Shown piece after piece: positions 44,781 to 53,018 of a DNA stretch of 64,000 bases (the first letter of the stretch is position 1; every line of letters starts with the position of its first letter). The stretch spans positions 62,001-126,000 of the forward strand of contig DATKYQ010000055.1 of NCBI GenBank assembly GCA_035528415.1. Direction: 5' to 3'. Source of the DNA: DATKYQ01 sp035528415. GTDB taxonomy: Bacteria; Myxococcota; B64-G9. The notes below the pieces were generated by a model. It saw nothing but the letters and a program-made list of their open reading frames with translations. It ran no database searches and was not told the DNA's origin. Both the position numbers and the translations under genes were made by a program.

Positions 44781-47479
44781 GGCACGATTCCCACGCAGGT
44801 GACTCCCGCAATCACAGCCCGGTTGTTGCTCTCGAGGCACTCGGTGCGCTGGCTGTCATAATCGGCCAGCACCGTGACGTCGTGCGGGTCGTCCACCGGG
44901 GCAGTCGCGCCGGGCCAGACGCAGCTAATCTCCTCGCAATCGCCGGGAAACAAGTCCTTGCTGGTAGTTGCCGAGCAGATCAATGTCCCCCCTTGGTCAG
45001 GGTCGCCGTCGAAGAAACCCACACCGGCGCCGGTGGCGAAGGGATTGGTGCCCCGATTGCAAACCCGAACCGACATAGTCAGGTTGCCGTCGCCGTCGCA
45101 CTGAACCTGGAAAGCCCCCTGCCCGGCGGTCATGTCGGGAGAGTGGTGCGGGTTCAGATCGCCCTGGATGTTTTGGCGAAAGTTGTTCAAGCCGGACACC
45201 CTCCAGTTGAGTTGCGCCGTTGAAGTCCGCGGAATGGTCCCGTCCTCATTGACGTTGGTCACGGCGTAGGCGTGCTGATTCCAGATCGTCCGCGAGCCCA
45301 CCCAGCGATCGAGACTGTCGCGGTAGACGCGCACCCCGTTTATGCTTCCCAGCCACTCGGCGCGGCAGGTGTTGCCGCTGCCCGCGGTGCCGGCAGGCGG
45401 CGGAGCGCAGACAAAGCCGCCGCCCGGGCACTCGGCGTCCTGGGCGCAGCGGCAGTAGCCCTGGTCGCATGTCTGGCTCATGCAGTCATCCGGGCCCTTG
45501 CAGGGCAACCCGACGAACAACGGGTCCATCGGATTACCGTGCGGGCTGGTCTCGTAGGCCGTACCGCCCATGTCCTGGGGCGAGGTTCCGCAGCTCTGGT
45601 TCGAGGGCACGACCAGCTCGGCCGAGAAATCTCCGTCCACGTCGGCCACGATTGGGTTTTCGTTCCAGGTGCAGGACGAGCGCCATTGCGAGTAAAGCAC
45701 CGTCCCGTCGGTACCGCGGTAGACGCGCACGAAGCACTCGTCGGCATAGACCGCCTCGACTACTCCGTCCCCCTCGAAATCGAACAGGGATGAGCCGGTT
45801 ATGTTCGAGGAGTGGTCCTGCGAGGGTTGGCTCCAGAGGATGCCGTCCGTCTTTAAAGTCGGGCAGCTGGCGACGTCCGGAGCGCCGGTGCAATCGGGGT
45901 CGAAGATGGTCATCGAGTCGGAGGCGGCCGCGGCCAACTCGGCCCGTCCGTCGCCGTCGAAATCTCCTATGGTCGGCGGGCCGCCTCCGGAGGAGGCCGG
46001 AAGCGATACAGGGCCGAAGACGGTTCGTCCGGCCAGCGTGTCGATGCGAGCTTGCCCGCCGGCAACCACCGCCACCTCGGCGATGCCGTCGAGAGTCGTG
46101 CGATCGTCGGCGCCCGCGTCTGCCGTGTAGCTGCCGAAATCGGCCACGGCGGTGTAGCCCGAGCCCGTGGCCGCGCTCCACTCGGCCTGCCAGGCATGGG
46201 CCGCCGGGTCGAACTCCCAGACGGCGTCGCCCCCGGCCATCTCCACCTTGCCGTCGCCGTCAAGATCGGCCACGACCGGGAATCCAATTCTGAAAAGCGC
46301 ACCCAGCCCGAGCGTGTTGTCGATCAGCAATCCGTTCGAATCGTAGACCAGCCCGCCGCTTAGCACCTCGGGCAGGCCGTCGTCGTCGAGGTCGGAAAGC
46401 GAGGGACCGCCCCAGCCGGTGGAGCCCTCGCTGAAGACCACCGGGGCGCCGTTGCCGTCGTGACCCGTCCAGAGCGTGTCCCATGATTGCGTTGCGGCAT
46501 TGTACTTGTAGGCGATCACACCGCCCGTATTCAGGTGGGCGACGATTTCCGGGCGACCGTCCGGGTCGCCGTCCAGGTCTCCGATGGCCACCGGGTTACA
46601 GCCGTTGAGGTATGGCCCGAGTGAAAACTGGTTCTGGCAAGTGGCCCCGTCGATGATGCGCATTACGCCGTCCTGGTCGGTCATGACGCCCGAGTCGCCG
46701 TCCGGGGCGTCGTAAGAGTTGAAGACGATCGAGGGCCGCACCACGGCGGGATCGCCGTCGAAGTCGAAGTCGGCAACCGTCGGCGTCCCGAGCACCTGGA
46801 TGTGGCCGGGAAACTCTCCCGGCTCGGGCGCGGTCCACTCGCACTGCAGTGCCGGCTGGAATAGCCCGGCGATGATAAGCCGCGAGCAGTCAGGGTTGGT
46901 GTCGCCGCGGGGACCCTCGCCGTAGGGTATGCAATTACCCTGGTTGCAGTAACTGTCTTCCTGGCAGTCGCCGTCTTCGGCGCACTCGCCGTTGTCGGTA
47001 ACGCAGGAATCAACCAGGCAGATTTCACCCTCGGCGCAACAAACTGCTCCGCAGGTAATTCCGCTATCGCTTTCATGATCGCAGTCGTTGTCCAGCCCGT
47101 CGCAAAGCTCGGCCGCCCCGGGATGAACTTCCTTGTCGGAGTCATCGCAGTCGCCGCCCTTGTCGCAGTTTGTCCCGTATCCGTCGCCGTCGAGATCGAT
47201 GCAGCCCGCCGGGACGCAGCTTCCGTTCTGGCAAACCTCGCCGACGGGGCAATCTCCGTCCCGCAGGCAAGGAACGACGCAGGCGCCGTCACGGCACTCT
47301 TGGCCGGCCGAGCAGTCTCCGTCCCCCTCGCACTCCGCGCGGCAGGCGCCGCTCCTGCACACCTGTCCCGCGGCGCAGTCGGCATCGGAGTTGCAAAGTC
47401 GAGGCCCGCTGGTCTTGTCGTTTGAACAACCACCCGCAAGCAACGACGCGGCCATAATCATCAAGCCAAACCATCTCAT
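44777..47479 (-). CDS. FG-GAP repeat lipoprotein, 900 aa
   Basis: The ATG at 47479 has AAGGAGG upstream and begins a signal ending LLAGGC (Cys18), preferred over an ATG nine codons earlier. Residues about 20-180 are Cys-rich modules (CNSDADCAAGQVCRSGAC). They include a DLDGDGYG metal site and the CDGLDNDCD motif of the MopE-like Cys/Asp-rich type. The body has FG-GAP repeats (ADLDGDGKVEM, GDFDGDGRAEL, DFEGDGVVEAVY). Near the end, RTIWNQHAYAVTN and LNNFRQNIQGD match the paralogue at 36768-39224, and a CARDB-like domain closes the protein. It overlaps the small lipoprotein gene downstream by 4 bp. Probably a surface binding protein. Confidence 0.88.
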   Translation of the reverse strand: MRWFGLMIMAASLLAGGCSNDKTSGPRLCNSDADCAAGQVCRSGACRAECEGDGDCSAGQECRDGACVVPCLRDGDCPVGEVCQNGSCVPAGCIDLDGDGYGTNCDKGGDCDDSDKEVHPGAAELCDGLDNDCDHESDSGITCGAVCCAEGEICLVDSCVTDNGECAEDGDCQEDSYCNQGNCIPYGEGPRGDTNPDCSRLIIAGLFQPALQCEWTAPEPGEFPGHIQVLGTPTVADFDFDGDPAVVRPSIVFNSYDAPDGDSGVMTDQDGVMRIIDGATCQNQFSLGPYLNGCNPVAIGDLDGDPDGRPEIVAHLNTGGVIAYKYNAATQSWDTLWTGHDGNGAPVVFSEGSTGWGGPSLSDLDDDGLPEVLSGGLVYDSNGLLIDNTLGLGALFRIGFPVVADLDGDGKVEMAGGDAVWEFDPAAHAWQAEWSAATGSGYTAVADFGSYTADAGADDRTTLDGIAEVAVVAGGQARIDTLAGRTVFGPVSLPASSGGGPPTIGDFDGDGRAELAAAASDSMTIFDPDCTGAPDVASCPTLKTDGILWSQPSQDHSSNITGSSLFDFEGDGVVEAVYADECFVRVYRGTDGTVLYSQWRSSCTWNENPIVADVDGDFSAELVVPSNQSCGTSPQDMGGTAYETSPHGNPMDPLFVGLPCKGPDDCMSQTCDQGYCRCAQDAECPGGGFVCAPPPAGTAGSGNTCRAEWLGSINGVRVYRDSLDRWVGSRTIWNQHAYAVTNVNEDGTIPRTSTAQLNWRVSGLNNFRQNIQGDLNPHHSPDMTAGQGAFQVQCDGDGNLTMSVRVCNRGTNPFATGAGVGFFDGDPDQGGTLICSATTSKDLFPGDCEEISCVWPGATAPVDDPHDVTVLADYDSQRTECLESNNRAVIAGVTCVGIVP

Positions 47480-47547
47480 CGGGTAATCCTCCTTCTGAAT
47501 GAACACTTCCAGTATGCAACCGTGGACGCCGGGCGCGCAAGTGGTGT

Positions 47548-47602
47548 GAACAAATGGGGACGGAGTGACTTAACAAATGAACAAATGGGGACGGAGTGAC
47601 TT
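47548..47602 (-). repeat. Border element copies G1 and G2, tandem, 31-bp period
   Basis: Two perfect copies of a 24-bp unit (core GAACAAATGGGGACGGAGT) at 47548-47571 and 47579-47602. They lie in the 306-bp region without genes before the RAYT gene (47480-47785). The rest of that region holds a 7-bp hairpin at 47652-47670. These are the copies nearest to the transposase. Confidence 0.9.
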
Positions 47603-47651
47603 CAAGAGTGCCGGTCTATTTCGTTACCTATGTATACGGTCTGGACCGCGT

Positions 47652-47670
47652 GTGTCCGGATTTCGGACAC
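47652..47670. promoter_or_regulatory. Perfect 7-bp hairpin upstream of the RAYT gene
   Basis: Arms GTGTCCG and CGGACAC enclose GATTT. It lies 115 bp before the transposase ATG. TTGCCC and ATATTT 17 bp apart follow it and could be a promoter. The dyad could be a regulator site or a REP-type hairpin recognised by the transposase. Confidence 0.5.
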
Positions 47671-47785
47671 CTTGCCCTGTTTTCATACAGCGCAATATTT
47701 TTCCGCCTCTTACAATGCCCCGTTTTCAATGCGTTCTCAGATTATTGCTTCGGCGGGCACGATCTTTGCTTTGTTTGGCGCTGTC

Positions 47786-48472
47786 ATGTCAAGACCGGCT
47801 CGAAAAGACATCCTCGGCGACGGCCCGGCAATCGTGCATCTAACCGCCAGGGCCCACAACCGCGACTTCCTTCTGGCCGACCCAGTGGTCAAGACCACTC
47901 TCTACCTGCTTCTCTTCATCTACAAGACCGTCTACGGCATCCTGGTCTACGACTACGCTTTCATGGATTCGCACATCCACCTTATCTTGTACGTCCCCAG
48001 TACCGAGGCACTCTCAAGGTTCATGCAGCAGGTCTTCAGCCAACTGGCCCGTCTTGTCAACAAGCGCCTCAATCGTTGCGGTCAGGTGCTGATGGACCGC
48101 GCCCATACCCCGGTCATCCAGGACGGCCGGCATTTCATCAACACTATGCGCTATATCGATCTCAACCCCGTCCGAGCGGGAATGGTCGCCAAAGCCAAGG
48201 ACTATGCCTGGAGTTCTTACCGCTACTATGCATACGGGGAACACGATGACTTGATCGATCCCGCGCCGGAATACCTGGGCTTGTCGAAGGTGGCCGCGAT
48301 TCGACGCAAGACCTACCAGGAACTGGTGACGAATCTCCTGGCGCGCGGCGAGTGCCGATTGCCTGAGATGACGACCTGGTACTACATCGGCGACCCGGCC
48401 TGGGTGATCGGAAAAATGAAGCGAGCCGGATTCATCAAACCGCGCAAGCCTCCGAGCCTCTTCGGCGGCTGA
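47786..48472 (+). CDS. REP-associated tyrosine transposase (RAYT, IS200/IS605-like)
   Basis: A 228-aa Y1 transposase. The HUH metal motif is H63-I-H65 in DSHIHLIL and the likely nucleophile is Tyr123 in MRYIDLNPVRAGM, the pattern of RAYT enzymes. The N-terminus MSRPARKDILGDG resembles the usual MPRPxRIxxPG start; an ATG at 47729 is possible but adds 19 untypical residues. The C-terminus (YAWSSYRYY, DPAPEYLGL) is also typical. RAYTs are usually single-copy and move REP-type repeats made of short stem-loops; two copies of the dispersed element lie 180-240 bp upstream. The protein appears intact. I see no strong ribosome-binding site. Confidence 0.92.
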   Translation: MSRPARKDILGDGPAIVHLTARAHNRDFLLADPVVKTTLYLLLFIYKTVYGILVYDYAFMDSHIHLILYVPSTEALSRFMQQVFSQLARLVNKRLNRCGQVLMDRAHTPVIQDGRHFINTMRYIDLNPVRAGMVAKAKDYAWSSYRYYAYGEHDDLIDPAPEYLGLSKVAAIRRKTYQELVTNLLARGECRLPEMTTWYYIGDPAWVIGKMKRAGFIKPRKPPSLFGG

Positions 48473-48514
48473 ACACCCTTGAACACCACCGGAGCGTAAG
48501 GACACGGAGCAGGT

Positions 48515-51448
48515 TCAGGGCTCGTTCCTTGCTTCGCAACCTTTTTTCCGGCGGTGAACGATTCCGATTAGCAGAATAAACCAGCCTAACCCTGCCGTGG
48601 ACCCGGTTGCACTGCAGCCGCAACCTCCCTCGATGCGCCCGCTCGTGTCCGCCGGTGTGATTCCGTCATCATGAACGCCGTCGGCGGCCTCGCCGTTTCC
48701 GTCGGCGCCCGCGTCCGCGTCCCCACCACCGTCATCCCCGCCCGCATCCACTCCGTCCCCGTTTCCGCCGTCCGGACTGGTGCCCGCCCCAACGATGACC
48801 GTGTGCCCGTCGCTGCGCTCGTCCTCGAAGAAAAGCACCCCGTGCTCGTCGCTTGTGGAGGTGAAAGTGGCGTCGCCCACCTTGACGTCGTAGGCGCTCG
48901 CGGCTGCCAGGTCGCCCACCACAACGTGCACCGGGCGCCCGGCGTCGAACTCGTAGCTCAGCCCGTCGATCGGACCGCTGGTGCCGAACCACACCACCCA
49001 GTCGCCCGCGAACACTCCGCTCGCGCCGGACGATTGAAGCAGCTCGGCCGGTTCCATCGCGGCGACATCCTGGTCGACAAGCTGAAAGGCGTGTAAGAAA
49101 TTGTCGAAAGATGCGGGCGCAGCCGGAGATATCTCCAGGCGGTGCGTGCCGGCGAACTCGACTCCGTCGGCCGGCGGATAATTAACGCCGTCGATCTCCC
49201 ATTCATATCCGCTGCCGCCTAGCTGGACGACCTCGGCCCCCTGCGGTAGCAAGGTCTTGACGAACAGGCGTCCCTGGCCGTCGTCGACGCGCCAAGCACC
49301 GCCGTCGTCGACGAATTCAGCCTGGCCATGCAACAGGAAACGCTTCTTGAAGGATGCATCCCGGCTCTCAATACGATCGAAGACGACGAACCGGTCGGGG
49401 CGCAACCAGACGAACTCGCGGGTCACCCGCGATACTTTATCTGGATTATATGAGTTGGTCAGATCGGCCGAGATGAAGTCGAAGTAGGGATCCGCGCGCG
49501 TGCTCAGGACCATCCGACAGGTATCACAGTCCGGATCCTCGATCGGAGAGTTGTAGTAGTCGGTGTTGCAGCCCAGGCTCTGTCCCCCGTCGTTGTGATC
49601 GGTATTCGAGAAAATCTCGCCGGGCATGCTAACCGTCAAGGTGTTGTGGGCGATGGTGCGCCGTGCATAGTTGTAGTGATGCGCCGAGCCCCAGTGATCG
49701 TAGTAACCCGAGTCAACCGCCAGGTATCCCTTGCGCCAAACCGAGAAATGACCGTTGTCGGCCTGCTGGTGGCCGCCGCGGAAACGGGCGCAGGCGAACA
49801 TGGCCAGCGCATCCGTAAGCTGGTTGCCTTCGCGCATGATGACCTCGCCAAGGTCTGCGAAATGTGACGACATGCGGCCCGCCGGCAACGTCCGAGTCGT
49901 GGCGCCCTGTTGATACCAGAGCACGTCGTTCATCAAGGCTACCTTGTAGTACGACTCGGCGTAGCCACCGCTGTCGTAGTAGGCGCCAATCCGGTCGTCC
50001 AGCAGGTACTGGGCGTACTCGGCCTCGGGGTAGCCGAGACGGGCGAGGTTGCTGTGTAACCCGGTCAAGTAATCCCTGACGCCCTTGCCCTCCGACTGGC
50101 TGCCGTCCAAGGCCTGCGACCAGCGGTCTTTGCCCTGGTCGGCCCAGTGGATCAGCGTGCCGTCCCTGGGGACGGTGCTGGCCAGGTACCAAAAAGGCAG
50201 GCTGCGCCAGAAAGACGAATCCTGGAAGAAGTCGAGCCCCGTGGCCGTGCGCAGGCCGTCCATGTCCACCAGCATGGGGTAGCCCATCTCACCGTCGAAA
50301 TAACCCAGGCTCTCGTGCCAGCCTCCCATCTCACCCGCCACGCTGTTGAGAGCCGGGTGCTCGTGGTTGAACAGAAAATCGAACCCAGCGGCCAGGTAAC
50401 GCTCGGCATCCGCGTCGCGCAGCCCCTCGCCGTGGAGCACAAGGCCCAGAAGCAGCACCGGCGCGCGCCCCAGGTAAAAGTGGTTATTGAAATCGCTGTG
50501 CTTATACATTTCGAGCAGGTAGTCTGCAAACACGCAGCTACCGTCGGCGATCGACTGCAAATCGGCCGGGTGATTCTTGAGATCCTCGAAGGTCCAGTCA
50601 AGGGCCAGCATCCAGCTCAGGCCGATCCAGCCCAGGCCCAGGTCTTGCACCTGATCGCGCAGGTCAACCCAGTGCTGGCGGTCGTTGGCGGCCAGCTTGA
50701 GCAGTAGTTCGCGGGCCCGGTCGGCATGTGCCGTCTGACTCCCAAGTAGGTACTGGAAAGCCATCACCTTGGCAACCCGGGCCGCCTGGGAGTCGTCGTA
50801 GTCAGTAAGCGGGTTGCTAAGATGCGCGGAGTTCGCGAACATCGCATTCATGTCGCACTGGTGCGAAAGCGCCCCCTGACAACGCGCGCCCAGCGCAGAA
50901 ACATCCTCCACCAACAGGCGCGGGTGAGAGGCGGGAATCTCCCGAGTCAGCGAGAGATCCACCTGGGTGACCACGTCCCCGGCGGCCAGCGTCAGGCGCC
51001 AAGAAAGGTACTGCATGTCGCGTAACTCCAGCGGTACCGCCCCGTCCGAGACGACCCAGCCGCCCCAGGCGCCCGGATGTCCCCGTCGTTGCCCGTCGTC
51101 CTCGGCCCCACGCAGCTCGATTTGCATGCTGCTGCCCTGCACGGCGATCGTCGTCCAGCCGGGATCGGCGTTCATGCCGTTCAAGGCCTTCGAAGTCACC
51201 AGGCCCGGCCCCGCCAAGCTGCCGTTGATTACCCGCGGCACTTCGATCCAGTTGCCCTGGGAATCGTGGTAATCCCACTCACCGAGAGAAAGCACCGCGC
51301 CCCCCTCTATACTCCCGATCAAGTCGTCGTAGACGAGGTAGTCATGGAAGACAAAGCCGGCGGGAGCCGCGGACAGTCGCGGCGCGCGGGGTAAAGACAA
51401 CAGCGCCGCGGCGACGACGACGACCAGGCAAGAATATCTGTCTCGCAT
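48515..51448 (-). CDS. Secreted heparinase-II/III-like protein with GG-CxC C-terminal anchor signal
   Basis: A 977-aa protein. After a signal peptide (MRDRYSCLVVVVAAALLSL) comes a helical alpha/alpha-barrel part (residues about 200-480). A beta-sandwich follows that begins with RGGHQQADNGHFSV (about 556-569) and GYLAVDSGYY, the heparinase II/III polysaccharide-lyase signature. The substrate would be an acidic polysaccharide. A Gly/Asp-rich linker leads to GGCGCSATGS, a hydrophobic helix and HRRKKG, a MYXO-CTERM-like sorting tail. The ATG stands nine bases after GGAG, which is encoded by border-element copy H. The response-regulator gene lies 30 bp upstream. Confidence 0.88.
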   Translation of the reverse strand: MRDRYSCLVVVVAAALLSLPRAPRLSAAPAGFVFHDYLVYDDLIGSIEGGAVLSLGEWDYHDSQGNWIEVPRVINGSLAGPGLVTSKALNGMNADPGWTTIAVQGSSMQIELRGAEDDGQRRGHPGAWGGWVVSDGAVPLELRDMQYLSWRLTLAAGDVVTQVDLSLTREIPASHPRLLVEDVSALGARCQGALSHQCDMNAMFANSAHLSNPLTDYDDSQAARVAKVMAFQYLLGSQTAHADRARELLLKLAANDRQHWVDLRDQVQDLGLGWIGLSWMLALDWTFEDLKNHPADLQSIADGSCVFADYLLEMYKHSDFNNHFYLGRAPVLLLGLVLHGEGLRDADAERYLAAGFDFLFNHEHPALNSVAGEMGGWHESLGYFDGEMGYPMLVDMDGLRTATGLDFFQDSSFWRSLPFWYLASTVPRDGTLIHWADQGKDRWSQALDGSQSEGKGVRDYLTGLHSNLARLGYPEAEYAQYLLDDRIGAYYDSGGYAESYYKVALMNDVLWYQQGATTRTLPAGRMSSHFADLGEVIMREGNQLTDALAMFACARFRGGHQQADNGHFSVWRKGYLAVDSGYYDHWGSAHHYNYARRTIAHNTLTVSMPGEIFSNTDHNDGGQSLGCNTDYYNSPIEDPDCDTCRMVLSTRADPYFDFISADLTNSYNPDKVSRVTREFVWLRPDRFVVFDRIESRDASFKKRFLLHGQAEFVDDGGAWRVDDGQGRLFVKTLLPQGAEVVQLGGSGYEWEIDGVNYPPADGVEFAGTHRLEISPAAPASFDNFLHAFQLVDQDVAAMEPAELLQSSGASGVFAGDWVVWFGTSGPIDGLSYEFDAGRPVHVVVGDLAAASAYDVKVGDATFTSTSDEHGVLFFEDERSDGHTVIVGAGTSPDGGNGDGVDAGGDDGGGDADAGADGNGEAADGVHDDGITPADTSGRIEGGCGCSATGSTAGLGWFILLIGIVHRRKKGCEARNEP

Positions 51449-51453
51449 GAGTT

Positions 51454-51475
51454 CCTACTCCGTCCCCAATAGTTT
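51454..51475 (+). repeat. Border element copy H
   Basis: CCTACTCCGTCCCCAATAGT plus TTC. It fills most of the gap between the response-regulator stop and the heparinase-like ATG, and provides the GGAG used as ribosome-binding site on the - strand. Confidence 0.8.
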
Positions 51476-51478
51476 CGT

Positions 51479-53002
51479 TTATTTTCTTTTGGTTGAGCCA
51501 ATCTGATTCAGTAACTGCACCACCGCCTGCCTCACCCTGGCCGGGCTCATCAGGGGCTCGCTGGCGTCCGCATCATGATCGCCCGGCGGGTTACCGGGCG
51601 ATATCTGCAACACGGGCATGCCGCTGCTGCGGGAGAGATCCTGCGCCAGCAGGCTCAGACGATAGAGTACATTGTCATCCTGCGATACGTGCATCACCAG
51701 GCCGCCTACCATTCCGGATCCCAGCGGGTGCCACAGGGGACGGAGTGAAGGGCGGGCCGGCAGTAGCATCCAATCGAGCATGAAGTTCTCGCTCAGGTGC
51801 AGGCTGCCCAGGCGTCCGAAGCCGCGCCTGAGAGCCTCGATTTGCCCCTGCAGTTCCATTCCCGGCAGCTTGTGGATGCCGCCGACAAACTCCCGCAGCA
51901 GATCCTCGACCGGACATATGATGCACAGCTTGGCCCGCGTGACGCGATCTTTGGGTTGTCCTGCGGCGGCGACCTTGACCTTCAGCTCGTAGAGCAGGTC
52001 GTGCTGCAAAAGTGGCTCATTATCGGCGACTTCGGTGCACTCCGTCCCCGTTGGTGGTGGTGCGGCTTCGGCGATGCGCAAGACGCCTTTCTCGATCAGG
52101 GTCTGGATCGCGCGGCAGGCCTCGTAGTCGCTGACCCGGGCGTGATCTACCAGACTGCCTACGCTGTCGTAGAACTCGAGCAGGTTCATTATCTCTTGGG
52201 TAACCGGGTGCAGTCCCTCGTAGCGCTGCTTGAACTCGGGAACCGGAACCAGGCGCACGTTGTCGGCCGGCAATTCGGACCGCAAACGATTCAGCTCGTC
52301 GGCCTGGCGGGCGCCCTCGAGAAGCAGGATGTCCGTGCTGCGCCGGATGTTGATCTCCGGTGCGATCCTTTCGGGGGTGAAGGCGAAGGTTCCCGTCTGC
52401 CACACGAGCAGCCGGAAAAGCGCCTTCTCCCCTCCGTGGCGCCCGCAACCGGCATAGACCACGCTTCCGTCACGCACGTAAATTTGCGCCTCCTGGTCTT
52501 CCGCTGAGAGCTCGAGCAGGCCGGTCTTGCGATTGAGGTTGAAGATTTGCACAAGATCCACCAGCGAGATCTGCCCCAGGCTGCCTTCGATCTCGCGGCC
52601 CTCCTCGCGCACCTCTTCGGCAGTGGCCATCTTGCGGAATGTGGCCGCCACCACCGAAAGGAATTCGTCGTTGTTGAACGGCTTGCGGATGAAGGCCTCG
52701 CGGTAGCCCCAGCCGACGCTGTCGTCGGCGTGTTTACCGATCATGACTACCACCGGGATGTGCTCGGTGCGCGGGTTGCTGCGCAGGATCTGCACGAACT
52801 TCTTGGCCGCTATCAGCGGGCAGTCTTCGTCGAAGAGGATCAACTCGGGGTGTACCAGGATGGCCTTCTCGAGTGCCTTGCTGCCGTCGAGGGCGGCGCG
52901 CACGTCGTAACCTTCATCGTGCAAGGCGTTGCCCAGGCTGCGCAGCACCTCGCGATCGGGATCGGCTATCAGAATCACCTTTTGCGGCTTTTTATTCGCC
53001 AA
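51479..53002 (-). CDS. Response regulator with DUF4388 (PATAN) domain, 507 aa
   Basis: The N-terminal receiver domain (residues about 8-125) has the acid pair and phospho-site pattern (ILIADPD, ELILFDED with Asp near 59, and KPFNNDE with the conserved Lys). Then a PATAN/DUF4388 domain (about 138-235): GSLGQISLVDLVQIFNLNRKTGLLEL and YVRDGSVVYAGCG. The remaining 270 residues are a helical region without a named domain. PATAN proteins often link signalling to motility or surface behaviour. It starts 16 bp after the REC-GAF-GGDEF gene and is followed at 30 bp by the heparinase-like gene. Two stretches of border-element core are read inside the C-terminal part. Confidence 0.87.
   Translation of the reverse strand: MANKKPQKVILIADPDREVLRSLGNALHDEGYDVRAALDGSKALEKAILVHPELILFDEDCPLIAAKKFVQILRSNPRTEHIPVVVMIGKHADDSVGWGYREAFIRKPFNNDEFLSVVAATFRKMATAEEVREEGREIEGSLGQISLVDLVQIFNLNRKTGLLELSAEDQEAQIYVRDGSVVYAGCGRHGGEKALFRLLVWQTGTFAFTPERIAPEINIRRSTDILLLEGARQADELNRLRSELPADNVRLVPVPEFKQRYEGLHPVTQEIMNLLEFYDSVGSLVDHARVSDYEACRAIQTLIEKGVLRIAEAAPPPTGTECTEVADNEPLLQHDLLYELKVKVAAAGQPKDRVTRAKLCIICPVEDLLREFVGGIHKLPGMELQGQIEALRRGFGRLGSLHLSENFMLDWMLLPARPSLRPLWHPLGSGMVGGLVMHVSQDDNVLYRLSLLAQDLSRSSGMPVLQISPGNPPGDHDADASEPLMSPARVRQAVVQLLNQIGSTKRK
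51735..51748 (-). repeat. Border-element core inside a coding region (copy I)
   Basis: AGGGGACGGAGTGA is read as part of the response-regulator gene (residues RPSLRPLW region). It may be chance or an inserted copy. Confidence 0.35.
52037..52052 (+). repeat. Border-element core inside a coding region (copy J)
   Basis: GCACTCCGTCCCCGTT is read through as PTGTECTE on the - strand. May be chance; identity to the family core is 11 bp. Confidence 0.35.
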
Positions 53003-53018
53003 CGAGTGCGCTCCGTTA

